Shown here one piece after another: positions 1-6,701 of a stretch of DNA of 7,243 nt. Position 1 is the first letter of the stretch. Each line of letters starts with the position of its first letter. The notes under the pieces were generated by a model. That model worked only from the letters and a program-made list of their open reading frames with translations. It had not been told where the DNA came from and searched no databases. The stretch is from Clostridia bacterium (lineage in GTDB: Bacteria; Bacillota; Clostridia; SK-Y3; JACMMQ01), in contig JACMMQ010000148.1 in assembly GCA_014378955.1 (NCBI GenBank), positions 1-7,243 on the forward strand. The letters are read 5' to 3'. Made by a program: the position numbers and the translations under genes.

Positions 1-281
1 AACGACCACGATGCAAAATAAATAAATGCAAGCTGTGTAAAATTATTTTTAAATAGGTACATATACACAAAAAGTGAAGAACAACCCATCAAATACAGGC
101 TCAATATGCTGATGTGAAAGGTGGTGTAAAGATAGTAGCCTAAAGAAATGACGATTGTGGCGGAAACCATGTTTGCGAGCCAGATGGTAAGTAGTTTTCT
201 TTTTGGTGTGTATATCATCGTTAACACGATGATGTCGGTGATCAGTGCAACAACAATCGATACAATTGTAGATAATGACAT
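1..281 (-). CDS. Partial multi-pass membrane protein, probable N-terminus of a GHKL-type sensor histidine kinase
   Basis: An open frame starts with ATG at 281 on the minus strand and runs without a stop to the window edge (93 codons seen); the rest lies outside. A good ribosome binding site, AAAGGAGA (289-296), sits 7 bases upstream and fixes the start. The visible protein is almost entirely hydrophobic: membrane segments at about residues 4-23, 32-52 and 55-76, with a fourth beginning near 81, and a basic loop TPKRK between the first two. No catalytic domain is in view. The gene is divergent from a LytTR response regulator (418-1134). In this family the partner sensor is commonly a polytopic membrane kinase with a C-terminal GHKL ATPase, so I infer that this is the sensor of that regulator. 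It could be another integral membrane protein. The plus-strand open frame at 148-390 is only its shadow. Confidence 0.72.
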   Translation of the reverse strand, partial: MSLSTIVSIVVALITDIIVLTMIYTPKRKLLTIWLANMVSATIVISLGYYLYTTFHISILSLYLMGCSSLFVYMYLFKNNFTQLAFIYFASWS

Positions 282-311
282 GGTTACATCTCCTTTAACA
301 AGCCTCATCTA

Positions 312-340
312 TTTATACTATATTTCACGACATAATTCAA
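312..340 (-). promoter_or_regulatory. Candidate promoter of the partial membrane gene
   Basis: Read on the minus strand, TTGAAT (335-340) and TATAAA (312-317) are separated by 17 bases, a fair match to a housekeeping sigma-A promoter. Transcription would begin near 305, leaving a leader of about 24 bases that contains the AAAGGAGA site. It is back to back with the plus-strand promoter at 368-396. The 27 bases between the two -35 boxes are very AT-rich and include a short dyad (AAATAT at 343-348, ATATTT at 353-358) that could be an operator; this is only a suggestion. Confidence 0.5.
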
Positions 341-367
341 CAAAATATAAAAATATTTGCACCTTTA

Positions 368-396
368 TTGTGGACGTGCAAGTGATGTGATATAAT
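368..396 (+). promoter_or_regulatory. Extended -10 promoter of the first LytTR regulator
   Basis: A perfect TATAAT lies at 391-396, preceded by TG at 388-389 (TGnTATAAT, an extended -10). A weak -35, TTGTGG (368-373), is 17 bases upstream. Transcription would start around 402-404. That places the start at or inside the GTG at 403, so it supports the ATG at 418 as the real start codon of the downstream regulator. Confidence 0.7.
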
Positions 397-417
397 GGGC
401 TGGTGGGTGGTGACGGG

Positions 418-1134
418 ATGAATATAGCAATATGCGATGATAACATGCTCGAAAGAGAAAATAATTTAAATAGGGTCAATGGTTATTTGAGGGAAAATGA
501 TTTACATGCCGAGGTGATGACCTTTCAAAGTGGCGAGGATTTAATACAATATATGCAGGTTAACAAGCAGTTTTTTGACATTGTTATTTTAGATATTTAC
601 ATGCAAAGCATGAGCGGTATCGAAACGGCAAAAATCATTCGAGAAAGTGACAGCACTTGTCATATTATTTTTCTAACAACGTCTACCGCTCATGCCGTAG
701 AGAGCTATGACGTAAGGGCGACCTACTACCTGACAAAACCCATTGTGGCGGAAAAGCTAAACAAGGCATTACACACTGCAACACAAGGCCTTCAGTGCGT
801 ACAATGCCAATTTGTCATTGTGAAAAACCATCGACAATATTTCAAATTGTTTTTTAATGATTTGCTATACGCAGAGAGCAAGGCAAGGATTATCCTACTG
901 CATACCAAGCACAATGGCGTTGTGAGCGTTTACAGCAAGCTAAACGATTTTGAGGCACAGCTTAGGGATGCACGGTTTTTGCGTTGTCACAAAAGCTATT
1001 TGGTCAACCTAGATTACGTTTTGGAAATTAAGGACAGTTCATTTTTTATGGAAAATAGCATTTCAGTACCCATTAGTAGCAGCATGAAAAATGTCAAACG
1101 AAACTACATGGCGCATTTGGTGAAGGGTATATAA
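418..1134 (+). CDS. LytTR-family response regulator (REC + LytTR)
   Basis: A cytoplasmic two-component response regulator of 238 residues, the usual AgrA/LytR size. The receiver domain (about 1-122) shows the acidic pair D7-D8 (CDDN), the phosphoacceptor D59 in VILDIYM, the switch residue T87 (IFLTT) and the invariant K107-P108 (LTKP). The C-terminal LytTR DNA-binding domain (about 133-232) carries the family pattern RFLRCHKSYLVNLDYV. Members bind direct repeats upstream of target genes when phosphorylated. An upstream in-frame GTG at 403 would add five residues (MGGDG), but it coincides with the predicted transcription start, and the family begins with MNIAICDDN, so I chose ATG 418; a weak GGTGG site lies at 406-410. 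The likely partner is the divergent membrane protein at the left edge. Transcription ends at the hairpin at 1191-1250. Target genes are unknown. Confidence 0.93.
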   Translation: MNIAICDDNMLERENNLNRVNGYLRENDLHAEVMTFQSGEDLIQYMQVNKQFFDIVILDIYMQSMSGIETAKIIRESDSTCHIIFLTTSTAHAVESYDVRATYYLTKPIVAEKLNKALHTATQGLQCVQCQFVIVKNHRQYFKLFFNDLLYAESKARIILLHTKHNGVVSVYSKLNDFEAQLRDARFLRCHKSYLVNLDYVLEIKDSSFFMENSISVPISSSMKNVKRNYMAHLVKGI

Positions 1135-1190
1135 TAATATTATCTATTTTTTGCAATTAGCAGTCGAATTTTGACATGCATCATATCATG

Positions 1191-1250
1191 ACCCCCTTGT
1201 GTGATAGAATGGTTTTAATCATTCTAATAGGCAGGGGGGTTATTTTTATT
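1191..1250 (+). terminator. Intrinsic terminator after the first LytTR regulator
   Basis: The outer stem pairs ACCCCCTTG (1191-1199) with CAGGGGGGT (1232-1240): nine pairs, one of them G-U. An inner stem pairs TAGAATG (1205-1211) with CATTCTA (1220-1226) around an 8-base loop, with an internal loop between the two stems. The T-rich tail TATTTTTATT follows directly at 1241. It lies 57 bases after the regulator's stop and about 350 bases before the next gene, which fits simple termination. The two-part stem is larger than usual, so a leader-type structure cannot be excluded. Confidence 0.75.
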
Positions 1251-1429
1251 GAAACATAATATACAGGTACTTTTTACAACAAACGGTCGATTTTTTACAT
1301 TTCTATGTAGATTTGAGCAAATATGCCGATAAAACAATGTAAGCATATTTTTAATGTGGCAATTCATACAAAAACGGATAGCATTCAGAGTGACGTCGAA
1401 AACGCTTAAAAATTGTAATGTCAATTTTT

Positions 1430-1502
1430 GTAGGGGCGAATCACGATTCGCCCGATACGCTGTGCCAATTTGCACAACGGGCGATTCATGAATCGCCCCT
1501 AC
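1430..1502. repeat. Three-hairpin palindromic intergenic repeat, copy 1
   Basis: The left arm (1430-1454) and the reverse complement of the right arm (1478-1502) match at 22 of 25 positions, bounded by GTAGGGGC and GCCCCTAC. Each arm is also a hairpin by itself: GGGCGAATC/GATTCGCCC on the left, and a perfect 20-base palindrome (1480-1499) on the right. Between them TGTGC (1461-1465) pairs with GCACA (1472-1476). The DNA or RNA can therefore fold as one long hairpin or as a cloverleaf of three. A second, diverged member is at 6753-6817, and both are preceded by TTTTT and followed by GGT. It resembles the REP/MITE-type intergenic repeats that are widespread in bacteria. No coding content. Confidence 0.85.
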
Positions 1503-1598
1503 GGTGTGGAGGACAAAAAAGCCATTCGCTAAAAAACCAGTCATTACAAGCTGTACGAGTTTTCGAGGAAACTACATTCATTTTAGGGAGGAATAAAA

Positions 1599-4532
1599 AT
1601 GTTTAAAAGAACACTAGCCAAGGTTTTAAGTACCGTTATGATTATTTCAACGGTAGCGATGCCAACCAGTGTGGTCTTTGCAGAGCAGTCTGCCACGCTA
1701 GTAGCTTCGCAAATTAAAGTTTACAATTACTTCGATGGCGAAAAGGGTAGCATGGGTGAGGATTTGATAATGGATGCGGTTGAGGTCAAAAACACAATCG
1801 TCTCGGGGCCTACATTCAAAATATACGCCAATGCAACCGATGTTACACCATTGGAAACACGAACGCTTGACTTGGGCGAAGAAGACTTTACAATGCTACT
1901 TGCCGATGTGCATTTAAGCCATGCAGGCGGAGAGATTTATCTAACCGTAACAGAGCCTGGAAAAACCGAAAGTGAAAGAGTAGCAAAGACCTATACGGCG
2001 GAAAAATCGCCTAAAATTGTTGGGTTAAATATTCCGAATATCGTTCAAAACGACCCATTATATAAGGCTAGCGAGATAACGTTTAATTATGCAGGCTTAA
2101 CCGCTGGCACGATATTAAGGGTTTATTCAGCTGATTACACAAAGAAATTATTATATGTAGTGACGCTTGATGCAAGCTATTTTAACGGTGTTGCGGATGC
2201 TTCAAAAAAGGTTGTTTTGTATCCAACCGTAAGTAGTAGCAATGGTATTTGGGAATGCGTAGTAACGCAACAGCTTCCAAATAGACTTGAAAGCGCTGCA
2301 GGTAATCTTTCTTGCATGGCAACGTACATTCCAGATTTAGTGGATGCGAACAAGCTGGATATTTTTAGCTATCCTGGAGAGACGGGCAATCATTTTGATA
2401 TAGACAGCCCACCTGCTTTTCTTGCAGTGGAGAATGCGCAGGAAATTGTCGTTGTGCCAGCTGCTGAGAATTACAGTTTAAATGTGTATAAAAACATTGC
2501 CGATACCACACCAACCATAGTAGCACATGCAAATGCTTCGAATTTTATTCCGCCTTGTTCAGACAAGCTTTCACCATTTTTTCGTCAACCAGGTTCTTAC
2601 AGAACGAATTTAGGTGCAAGCTCTGCCTTGAAATTGGGTGACCATGGTGGCACTGTATACGTTGCCTATGTTTTAGCGGGTGGAAAAGAATCAATTTGGA
2701 GAACCCCTGTTACGTATTCAACAATTTATAACACATTTTCAGAGGGTATACCGCAAGCATCCCCACCTTCGCCAAGTAATTTTATCATAAACAATAATAT
2801 TGACAATATGGATACCATTACCTATAAGGGTGCGAAGGGCGATATTATTAAAATTTATTTGACCGAAAATGTGAATAGTAAAAAGCTGTTGCCATTGATT
2901 GTCAATGGTACACGCACAATCAATGGCGCTTCTGTACCTGTAGGCACAACAAAGGTTGCACAATTAGGCACTGATGCAGGTACAGTATATGCAACCATCC
3001 AAAATGCGGCTGGGACTGAGAGTGAAAGGGTTGCCGTGAGCTATGGCGTAGAAAGTGCATCGACACCTGACCCAACAAACGATCCGTCCGCTACCAACGC
3101 ACCTTCGTCAGGCAAACAGCCTGCACAAGCACCAACTGCTAATAGCTTTATGGTTGCAAACAATGCGGGTTCTTCGGACGCAATCACCTATACTGGTACA
3201 GCAGGCGATATTATTAAAATTTATACCGTCGAAACTGGCGGAAAGGTATTAGGCACGGCGACAGTTGCAAGGGGCAAAACCACAGCAATTATTTCAAAAT
3301 CAATCATAGGGGCAACAGAAGGAAGCGTATATGCGACGATAACGACATCCACTACCTCCGAAAGTTCTAGAACGAAATTAGATTATCTCGCAGAACAAAC
3401 AACCGTAGCGCCTTCTCCTGATGCGATTACAGTCACCAACAACACAGGCGGCATCAAGGATGCGATAGGGGTAACGGATGTTGTGGTAGGAGACACCATC
3501 AAGGTATATAAGGATAGCACGACAAAATCAACCTTAGGCAAGGCGGTTGCAGCTGAAACAGTGGCAACTGTAACTGTTTCTCAAGTAGGACTTACTTCAG
3601 GCAGTGTTTATGTAACCGTTACCAATAAAGGGAAATTAGAAAGTGAAAGAGTAGTGAAAGCGTTCTCAGCGGAAACTGCGACAACCGCTATATCCAAAGA
3701 TAAAGTATTTGTCACCAATAATGCCGTTGGCATGAAGGATACCGTGAAGGCGACAGACCTTTTAGAGGGCGATACCATTACAGTATATATGGACGACACG
3801 ACCGAAAAAGCCTTGGGCAAAGCGACCGTAGCAAAGGGCAAAACGGAAGCGATCGTTTCTATCACACAAATAGGCGCAACTGAGGGAAGTATCTATGTCA
3901 CAGTAGCGAATAAATCAACCCCTGCAAGTTCAAGGGTAAAGGTAGACTACATAACAGAGCAAAAAACAGCAGCACCAACGCCTGACAACATAACAATCAT
4001 TAACAATACAGGCGGTAGTAAAGATACTGTTTTAGTAACAAATATCGTAGAAGGGGATACGGTTAAGGTTTATAAAGATGCAACAACTAAATCAACTTTG
4101 GGAAAAGCGACAGTATTGGCATCAGCAACAGAGGCAACCGTATCCATTGCACAGCTTGGCATGACCGCTAGCACCGTTTATGTGACCGTCACCAATAGTG
4201 GCAAGCTAGAAAGCGATCGTGTAGCAAAGGATTATGGCGCAGAAACAGCGACCACCGTCATTTCATCCAATCAAGTGGTTATCAAAAACAACATAGGGAA
4301 AGCGAAGGACACAGTGACGGCAACTGGGCTTTTGGTGGGTGACACGGTGACGGTGTACACAGATGATACCGCCACAAAAGCACTTGGCAAAGCGACCGTG
4401 GCAAAAGGAAAATCAGAAATAATTCTTTCACTTGCACAATTAGGCGCAAGTGGCGGCAGTGTATATGTCACGCTAGCGAATAAATTAACGCCTGCAAGCA
4501 CAAGGGTTAAAATCAACTTTTTAGCAGAATAA
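1599..4532 (+). CDS. Large secreted protein built of ~95-residue beta-rich tandem repeats
   Basis: 977 residues, with start fixed by AGGGAGGA (1585-1592) six bases upstream. Residues 1-28 are a classical signal peptide (basic MFKRTLAK, hydrophobic core, probable cleavage after VFA-28), so the mature chain is exported. About nine degenerate repeats follow. Roughly: 30-135, 136-247, 248-377, 378-486, a Pro/Thr/Ser/Gln-rich linker 487-511, then 512-599, 600-692, 693-787, 788-882 and 883-977. The consensus features are a start like TNNTGGxKDT, a GDTIKVY core, LGKATV, a GSVYVTV strand, and an end like ESERVxKxYxAE. Such alternating Thr/Val-rich patterns suggest Ig-like beta-sandwiches, as in extracellular adhesin or S-layer-associated proteins; this is inference. 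The last four repeats alternate A-B-A-B. Three cysteines (220, 239, 320) lie only in the diverged N-terminal half. There is no LPXTG motif, SLH domain, C-terminal membrane helix or enzymatic motif. A terminator follows directly. I do not recognise a named family. Confidence 0.93.
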   Translation: MFKRTLAKVLSTVMIISTVAMPTSVVFAEQSATLVASQIKVYNYFDGEKGSMGEDLIMDAVEVKNTIVSGPTFKIYANATDVTPLETRTLDLGEEDFTMLLADVHLSHAGGEIYLTVTEPGKTESERVAKTYTAEKSPKIVGLNIPNIVQNDPLYKASEITFNYAGLTAGTILRVYSADYTKKLLYVVTLDASYFNGVADASKKVVLYPTVSSSNGIWECVVTQQLPNRLESAAGNLSCMATYIPDLVDANKLDIFSYPGETGNHFDIDSPPAFLAVENAQEIVVVPAAENYSLNVYKNIADTTPTIVAHANASNFIPPCSDKLSPFFRQPGSYRTNLGASSALKLGDHGGTVYVAYVLAGGKESIWRTPVTYSTIYNTFSEGIPQASPPSPSNFIINNNIDNMDTITYKGAKGDIIKIYLTENVNSKKLLPLIVNGTRTINGASVPVGTTKVAQLGTDAGTVYATIQNAAGTESERVAVSYGVESASTPDPTNDPSATNAPSSGKQPAQAPTANSFMVANNAGSSDAITYTGTAGDIIKIYTVETGGKVLGTATVARGKTTAIISKSIIGATEGSVYATITTSTTSESSRTKLDYLAEQTTVAPSPDAITVTNNTGGIKDAIGVTDVVVGDTIKVYKDSTTKSTLGKAVAAETVATVTVSQVGLTSGSVYVTVTNKGKLESERVVKAFSAETATTAISKDKVFVTNNAVGMKDTVKATDLLEGDTITVYMDDTTEKALGKATVAKGKTEAIVSITQIGATEGSIYVTVANKSTPASSRVKVDYITEQKTAAPTPDNITIINNTGGSKDTVLVTNIVEGDTVKVYKDATTKSTLGKATVLASATEATVSIAQLGMTASTVYVTVTNSGKLESDRVAKDYGAETATTVISSNQVVIKNNIGKAKDTVTATGLLVGDTVTVYTDDTATKALGKATVAKGKSEIILSLAQLGASGGSVYVTLANKLTPASTRVKINFLAE
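3396..4529 (+). repeat. Internal A-B doublet duplication in the secreted protein gene
   Basis: Residues 600-787 (3396-3959) and 788-977 (3960-4529) are two copies of a two-repeat unit of 188 and 190 residues. The A members (600-692, 788-882) share NNTGG, GDTxKVYKD and TTKSTLGKA. The B members (693-787, 883-977) share TATT at the start, the pattern DDTxxKALGKATVAKGK and the ANKxTPAS ending. A resembles A more than its neighbour B. At the DNA level the copies differ at many third codon positions, so the duplication is not recent. Confidence 0.85.
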
Positions 4533-4540
4533 TGCTTTGA

Positions 4541-4586
4541 AAAGCGAAGAAAACGAGTGCGTGAAATTACGCACTCGTTTTGCTTT
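4541..4586. terminator. Strong, probably bidirectional terminator after the secreted protein gene
   Basis: AAAACGAGTGCGT (4550-4562) pairs perfectly with ACGCACTCGTTTT (4569-4581) around GAAATT. AAAGC (4541-4545) and GCTTT (4582-4586) can extend the stem past a GAAG bulge. The T-rich downstream side serves plus-strand transcripts, starting nine bases after the stop at 4532; the A-rich upstream side would serve minus-strand ones. Nearly the same sequence recurs in the other orientation as the spoIIID terminator (6924-6963). Confidence 0.88.
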
Positions 4587-4627
4587 GGCGGTGATATTTT
4601 TTGTAGTACCTATGGGTGTGTTGTACA

Positions 4628-4655
4628 TTGTAAAGCTGGGGAATTGTGGTATAAT
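4628..4655 (+). promoter_or_regulatory. Promoter of the LytTR/GHKL two-component operon
   Basis: TATAAT (4650-4655) has an extended -10 TG at 4647-4648; TTGTAA (4628-4633) lies 16 bases upstream as a -35. Transcription would start near 4662, giving a ~40-base leader to the ATG at 4703. The same extended -10 design is used by the first LytTR regulator. Two TTGTA-starting 9-mers at 4601 and 4621, 20 bases apart, sit just upstream or overlap the -35 region and could be a LytTR site pair. Confidence 0.7.
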
Positions 4656-4702
4656 GTTGTTGAAATAGAATTTTGGTTGATCAAAAATGAGAGGGTATAA
4701 AG

Positions 4703-5434
4703 ATGCTAAGAATTGCAATTTGTGATGATAATCAAGCTGATCTTTTAAATGTAGAAAAAATCATCAACAGTTTTAAGTGCATGCATCCTGAGACCGAACT
4801 CATGCATGACGTATTTACAACAGGACTTGATTTAGTAGACGCAATAGAAACGAACATAAGCTACGACATTATTTTGCTTGATGTAATCATGCCAGGGTTA
4901 AACGGCATTGAAATCGCACAGGAAATCAGGCGAAAAAACAATGCTGTAAAAATTATATTTTTAACATCAACCCCTGAATTTGCAGTAAATTCATATGAGG
5001 TGGATGCCTTTTATTATGCGATAAAGCCGATTACAGCGCATGTGCTTTTGCCTATTTTGGAAAAAGCTTTTAGCAACATTTTTAACAAAGGAAAAAATAT
5101 TTTGCTCAAAACAAAAATAGGCGTTACGAAAGTCTTGCTAAACAATTTAGAGTATTTAGAAATTATTGGGAGAATGGTTTACTATCATTTAAAAAATGGT
5201 GAATTGGTAGAATGCACGGGCATTATGAGTGTGCTTGAGGATGAACTGCTTTTTTACAAACAATTTATAAAACCGCACCGTTCTTTTATCGTCAATATGA
5301 ATTTTATTGATACCATTTCGGTCAATGAGATAAAAACCTTTTGCGGTGCACGCATACCGATTTCTAGAGCGAATTATCAAAAGGTGAAAAAGCAATACAT
5401 CGACTATTGTTTTGATGGAGGCTTGCAATCATGA
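4703..5434 (+). CDS. LytTR-family response regulator (REC + LytTR) of the second two-component system
   Basis: 243 residues, cytoplasmic. The receiver domain (1-122) has D8-D9 (CDDN), phosphoacceptor D60 in IILLDVIMPG, T88 (IFLTS) and K108-P109 (AIKP). The LytTR DNA-binding domain (about 133-237) contains the signature FIKPHRSFIVNMNFI, matching the regulator at 418-1134 in layout. An AGAGGG ribosome binding site (4690-4695) precedes the ATG by 7 bases. Its stop overlaps the kinase start by four bases (ATGA at 5431-5434), the usual sign of translational coupling, so kinase and regulator are made together. It should receive phosphate from that kinase and bind direct repeats at target promoters, possibly including its own. 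The secreted repeat protein just upstream is a candidate target, but no site there is convincing. Confidence 0.94.
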   Translation: MLRIAICDDNQADLLNVEKIINSFKCMHPETELMHDVFTTGLDLVDAIETNISYDIILLDVIMPGLNGIEIAQEIRRKNNAVKIIFLTSTPEFAVNSYEVDAFYYAIKPITAHVLLPILEKAFSNIFNKGKNILLKTKIGVTKVLLNNLEYLEIIGRMVYYHLKNGELVECTGIMSVLEDELLFYKQFIKPHRSFIVNMNFIDTISVNEIKTFCGARIPISRANYQKVKKQYIDYCFDGGLQS

Positions 5435-6699
5435 TAGATATCATTGCATTGTTGTTGGTGACAGTTTGCGGAACCAGTATCGTGTATATGCTCCTCGATA
5501 TTGAAATAAAAAATCGAAAAAGCATTGTTTACGTTTGTCTTATTATAGGCTTAGTAGCGATTGCAAGTGTGATTGTTTGGACAAATTATGGGTTTAAATA
5601 TGTTAAAATGTTTTATCCGCTGCTTGTTCAAATGCCGAGTTATATCGCTTTTTCTATCCTATCCAAGCACAAAGGCATAAAATTATTTTTTGTCATGTTA
5701 ACAGCGGTCATTTTAACAGCACCAGCTGTTTTGGTGGCGGTTGTTGTCTCCTCGTTTTTTAATTTTGATCGTACAGTTCTTGCCACGGTTCGTTTTTCAG
5801 CTTATGTACCGTTGCTTTTCATCGTTTATAAATATTTTCGCCCATCCTTTCTTTATATGCTGCGAAATGCCGATAAGGGTTGGTTTGGGTTTTGCACCAT
5901 ACCACTTTCTTATTATATACTTTCTTATTTTAGTGGAAAGTACTATTCCTATATTGAGAATTGGGAAATTACCGCTATATTTCATATCATGTCGCTTATA
6001 TTAACACTCGCTTCTTATGTGTTGATTTTGCGGTTTTTCAAGCAAACAAGAGAACAGATGAACTTAGAAAATGAACAGGCAATATTGATAACGCAAATCG
6101 ATTCAGCCAAATTGCACCTAGAGGCTTTGCAAGAATCGCAAGAAAAAACAATCATTTACCGCCATGATTTAAGGCACAATTTACAGCTCATCAATGCTTA
6201 TTTAATGGATAACAATGTCGATGAAGCACGTGCCTATATAAGTACCATTGAAAAAAGCATAGAGGATACTGTGGTGGAAAGCTATTGTCAAAATTATACG
6301 GTTAACTTGATTTTGTCTTCATATGTTGGCAAAGCGAAAAGAGAGGGAATTACATTTGCTGTAAAGGCACAAGTGCCTGAAGCTATCACTATTGCCAATA
6401 TGGATATTTGTATCATTCTCGCAAATGCGATTGAAAATGCCATTCATGCCTCCTTGCAGGTGTATGACCCCAATAAAAGAGCAATAGCACTTACCTGTTA
6501 TACCAAAAACGATAAGCTGTACATTCAAATCATTAACAATTATGAGCACGCAATAGCGTTTGACAATGACCTTCCAAAAAGCAGTCGCCCGCATCACGGC
6601 TATGGGACAAAAAGCATTGCTAAAATTACAGAAAAATATAACGGCATGCATTCGTTTGAGGCGCAAGGCGGTGTCTTTAAGGTGAGCATTATTTTGTAA
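5431..6699 (+). CDS. Membrane sensor histidine kinase, GHKL/AgrC type
   Basis: 422 residues. About seven membrane segments fill residues 1-203 (roughly 2-21, 32-50, 60-77, 84-110, 122-137, 151-168, 181-203). A charged, probably coiled-coil linker (204-238) follows, then the phosphoacceptor region YRHDLRHN with H245 as the likely phosphorylated residue. The GHKL ATPase domain shows the N-box ANAIENAIHA (N332, N336) and a glycine-rich lid HGYGTKSI (389-396). Length and order match AgrC/ComD-like sensors with N-terminal polytopic sensing regions and no extracellular PAS or Cache domain. It would autophosphorylate on a membrane-delivered signal and pass phosphate to D60 of the overlapping regulator. 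TGGAGG (5416-5421) is its ribosome binding site inside the regulator gene. Peptide sensing is a family possibility only: no precursor peptide gene is visible nearby. Confidence 0.93.
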   Translation: MIDIIALLLVTVCGTSIVYMLLDIEIKNRKSIVYVCLIIGLVAIASVIVWTNYGFKYVKMFYPLLVQMPSYIAFSILSKHKGIKLFFVMLTAVILTAPAVLVAVVVSSFFNFDRTVLATVRFSAYVPLLFIVYKYFRPSFLYMLRNADKGWFGFCTIPLSYYILSYFSGKYYSYIENWEITAIFHIMSLILTLASYVLILRFFKQTREQMNLENEQAILITQIDSAKLHLEALQESQEKTIIYRHDLRHNLQLINAYLMDNNVDEARAYISTIEKSIEDTVVESYCQNYTVNLILSSYVGKAKREGITFAVKAQVPEAITIANMDICIILANAIENAIHASLQVYDPNKRAIALTCYTKNDKLYIQIINNYEHAIAFDNDLPKSSRPHHGYGTKSIAKITEKYNGMHSFEAQGGVFKVSIIL

Positions 6700-6701
6700 A
6701 A

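Larger units (their letters stand above)
1135..1598. other. 464-base non-coding stretch before the secreted repeat protein
   Basis: This stretch holds the terminator at 1191-1250, the palindromic repeat at 1430-1502 and two small hairpins. The first hairpin pairs AAATATGC (1319-1326) with GCATATTT (1343-1350). The second pairs AAAAATTG (1408-1415) with CAATTTTT (1422-1429) and abuts the palindromic repeat. I found no convincing -35/-10 pair for the gene at 1599; a TTGACA at 1171-1176 has no -10 at proper spacing and lies upstream of the terminator. Open frames on both strands here are low-complexity or translate the palindromic repeat, and I see no real gene. No known riboswitch class was recognised. 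Confidence 0.6.

Noticed and set aside
148..390. Plus-strand open frame of 80 codons at the left edge
   Set aside because: It is antisense to a better-supported minus-strand membrane gene with a clear ribosome binding site, and it crosses both divergent promoters.
1171..1210. TTGACA (1171-1176) and TAGAAT (1205-1210) as a promoter for the secreted protein gene
   Set aside because: The spacing is 28 bases, and TAGAAT is part of the terminator's inner stem.
1430..1502. CRISPR repeat or attachment site
   Set aside because: There is only one palindromic unit with no regular spacers here, and no integrase gene; the paired arms fit an intergenic repeat.
1224..1544. Minus-strand open frame of 106 codons in the non-coding region
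   Set aside because: Its N-terminal part is a translation of the palindromic repeat (segments like AIHESP and ANRDSP) and the rest spans the terminator and AT-rich spacer; no ribosome binding site or family resemblance.
1191..1598. Riboswitch or T-box leader for the secreted protein gene
   Set aside because: The hairpin with its T tail fits the end of the upstream gene; I recognise no conserved aptamer core, and it lies about 350 bases from the next start.
1418..1606. Plus-strand open frame of 62 codons over the palindromic repeat
   Set aside because: It also translates both arms of the repeat and overlaps the real start at 1599; no coding signal.
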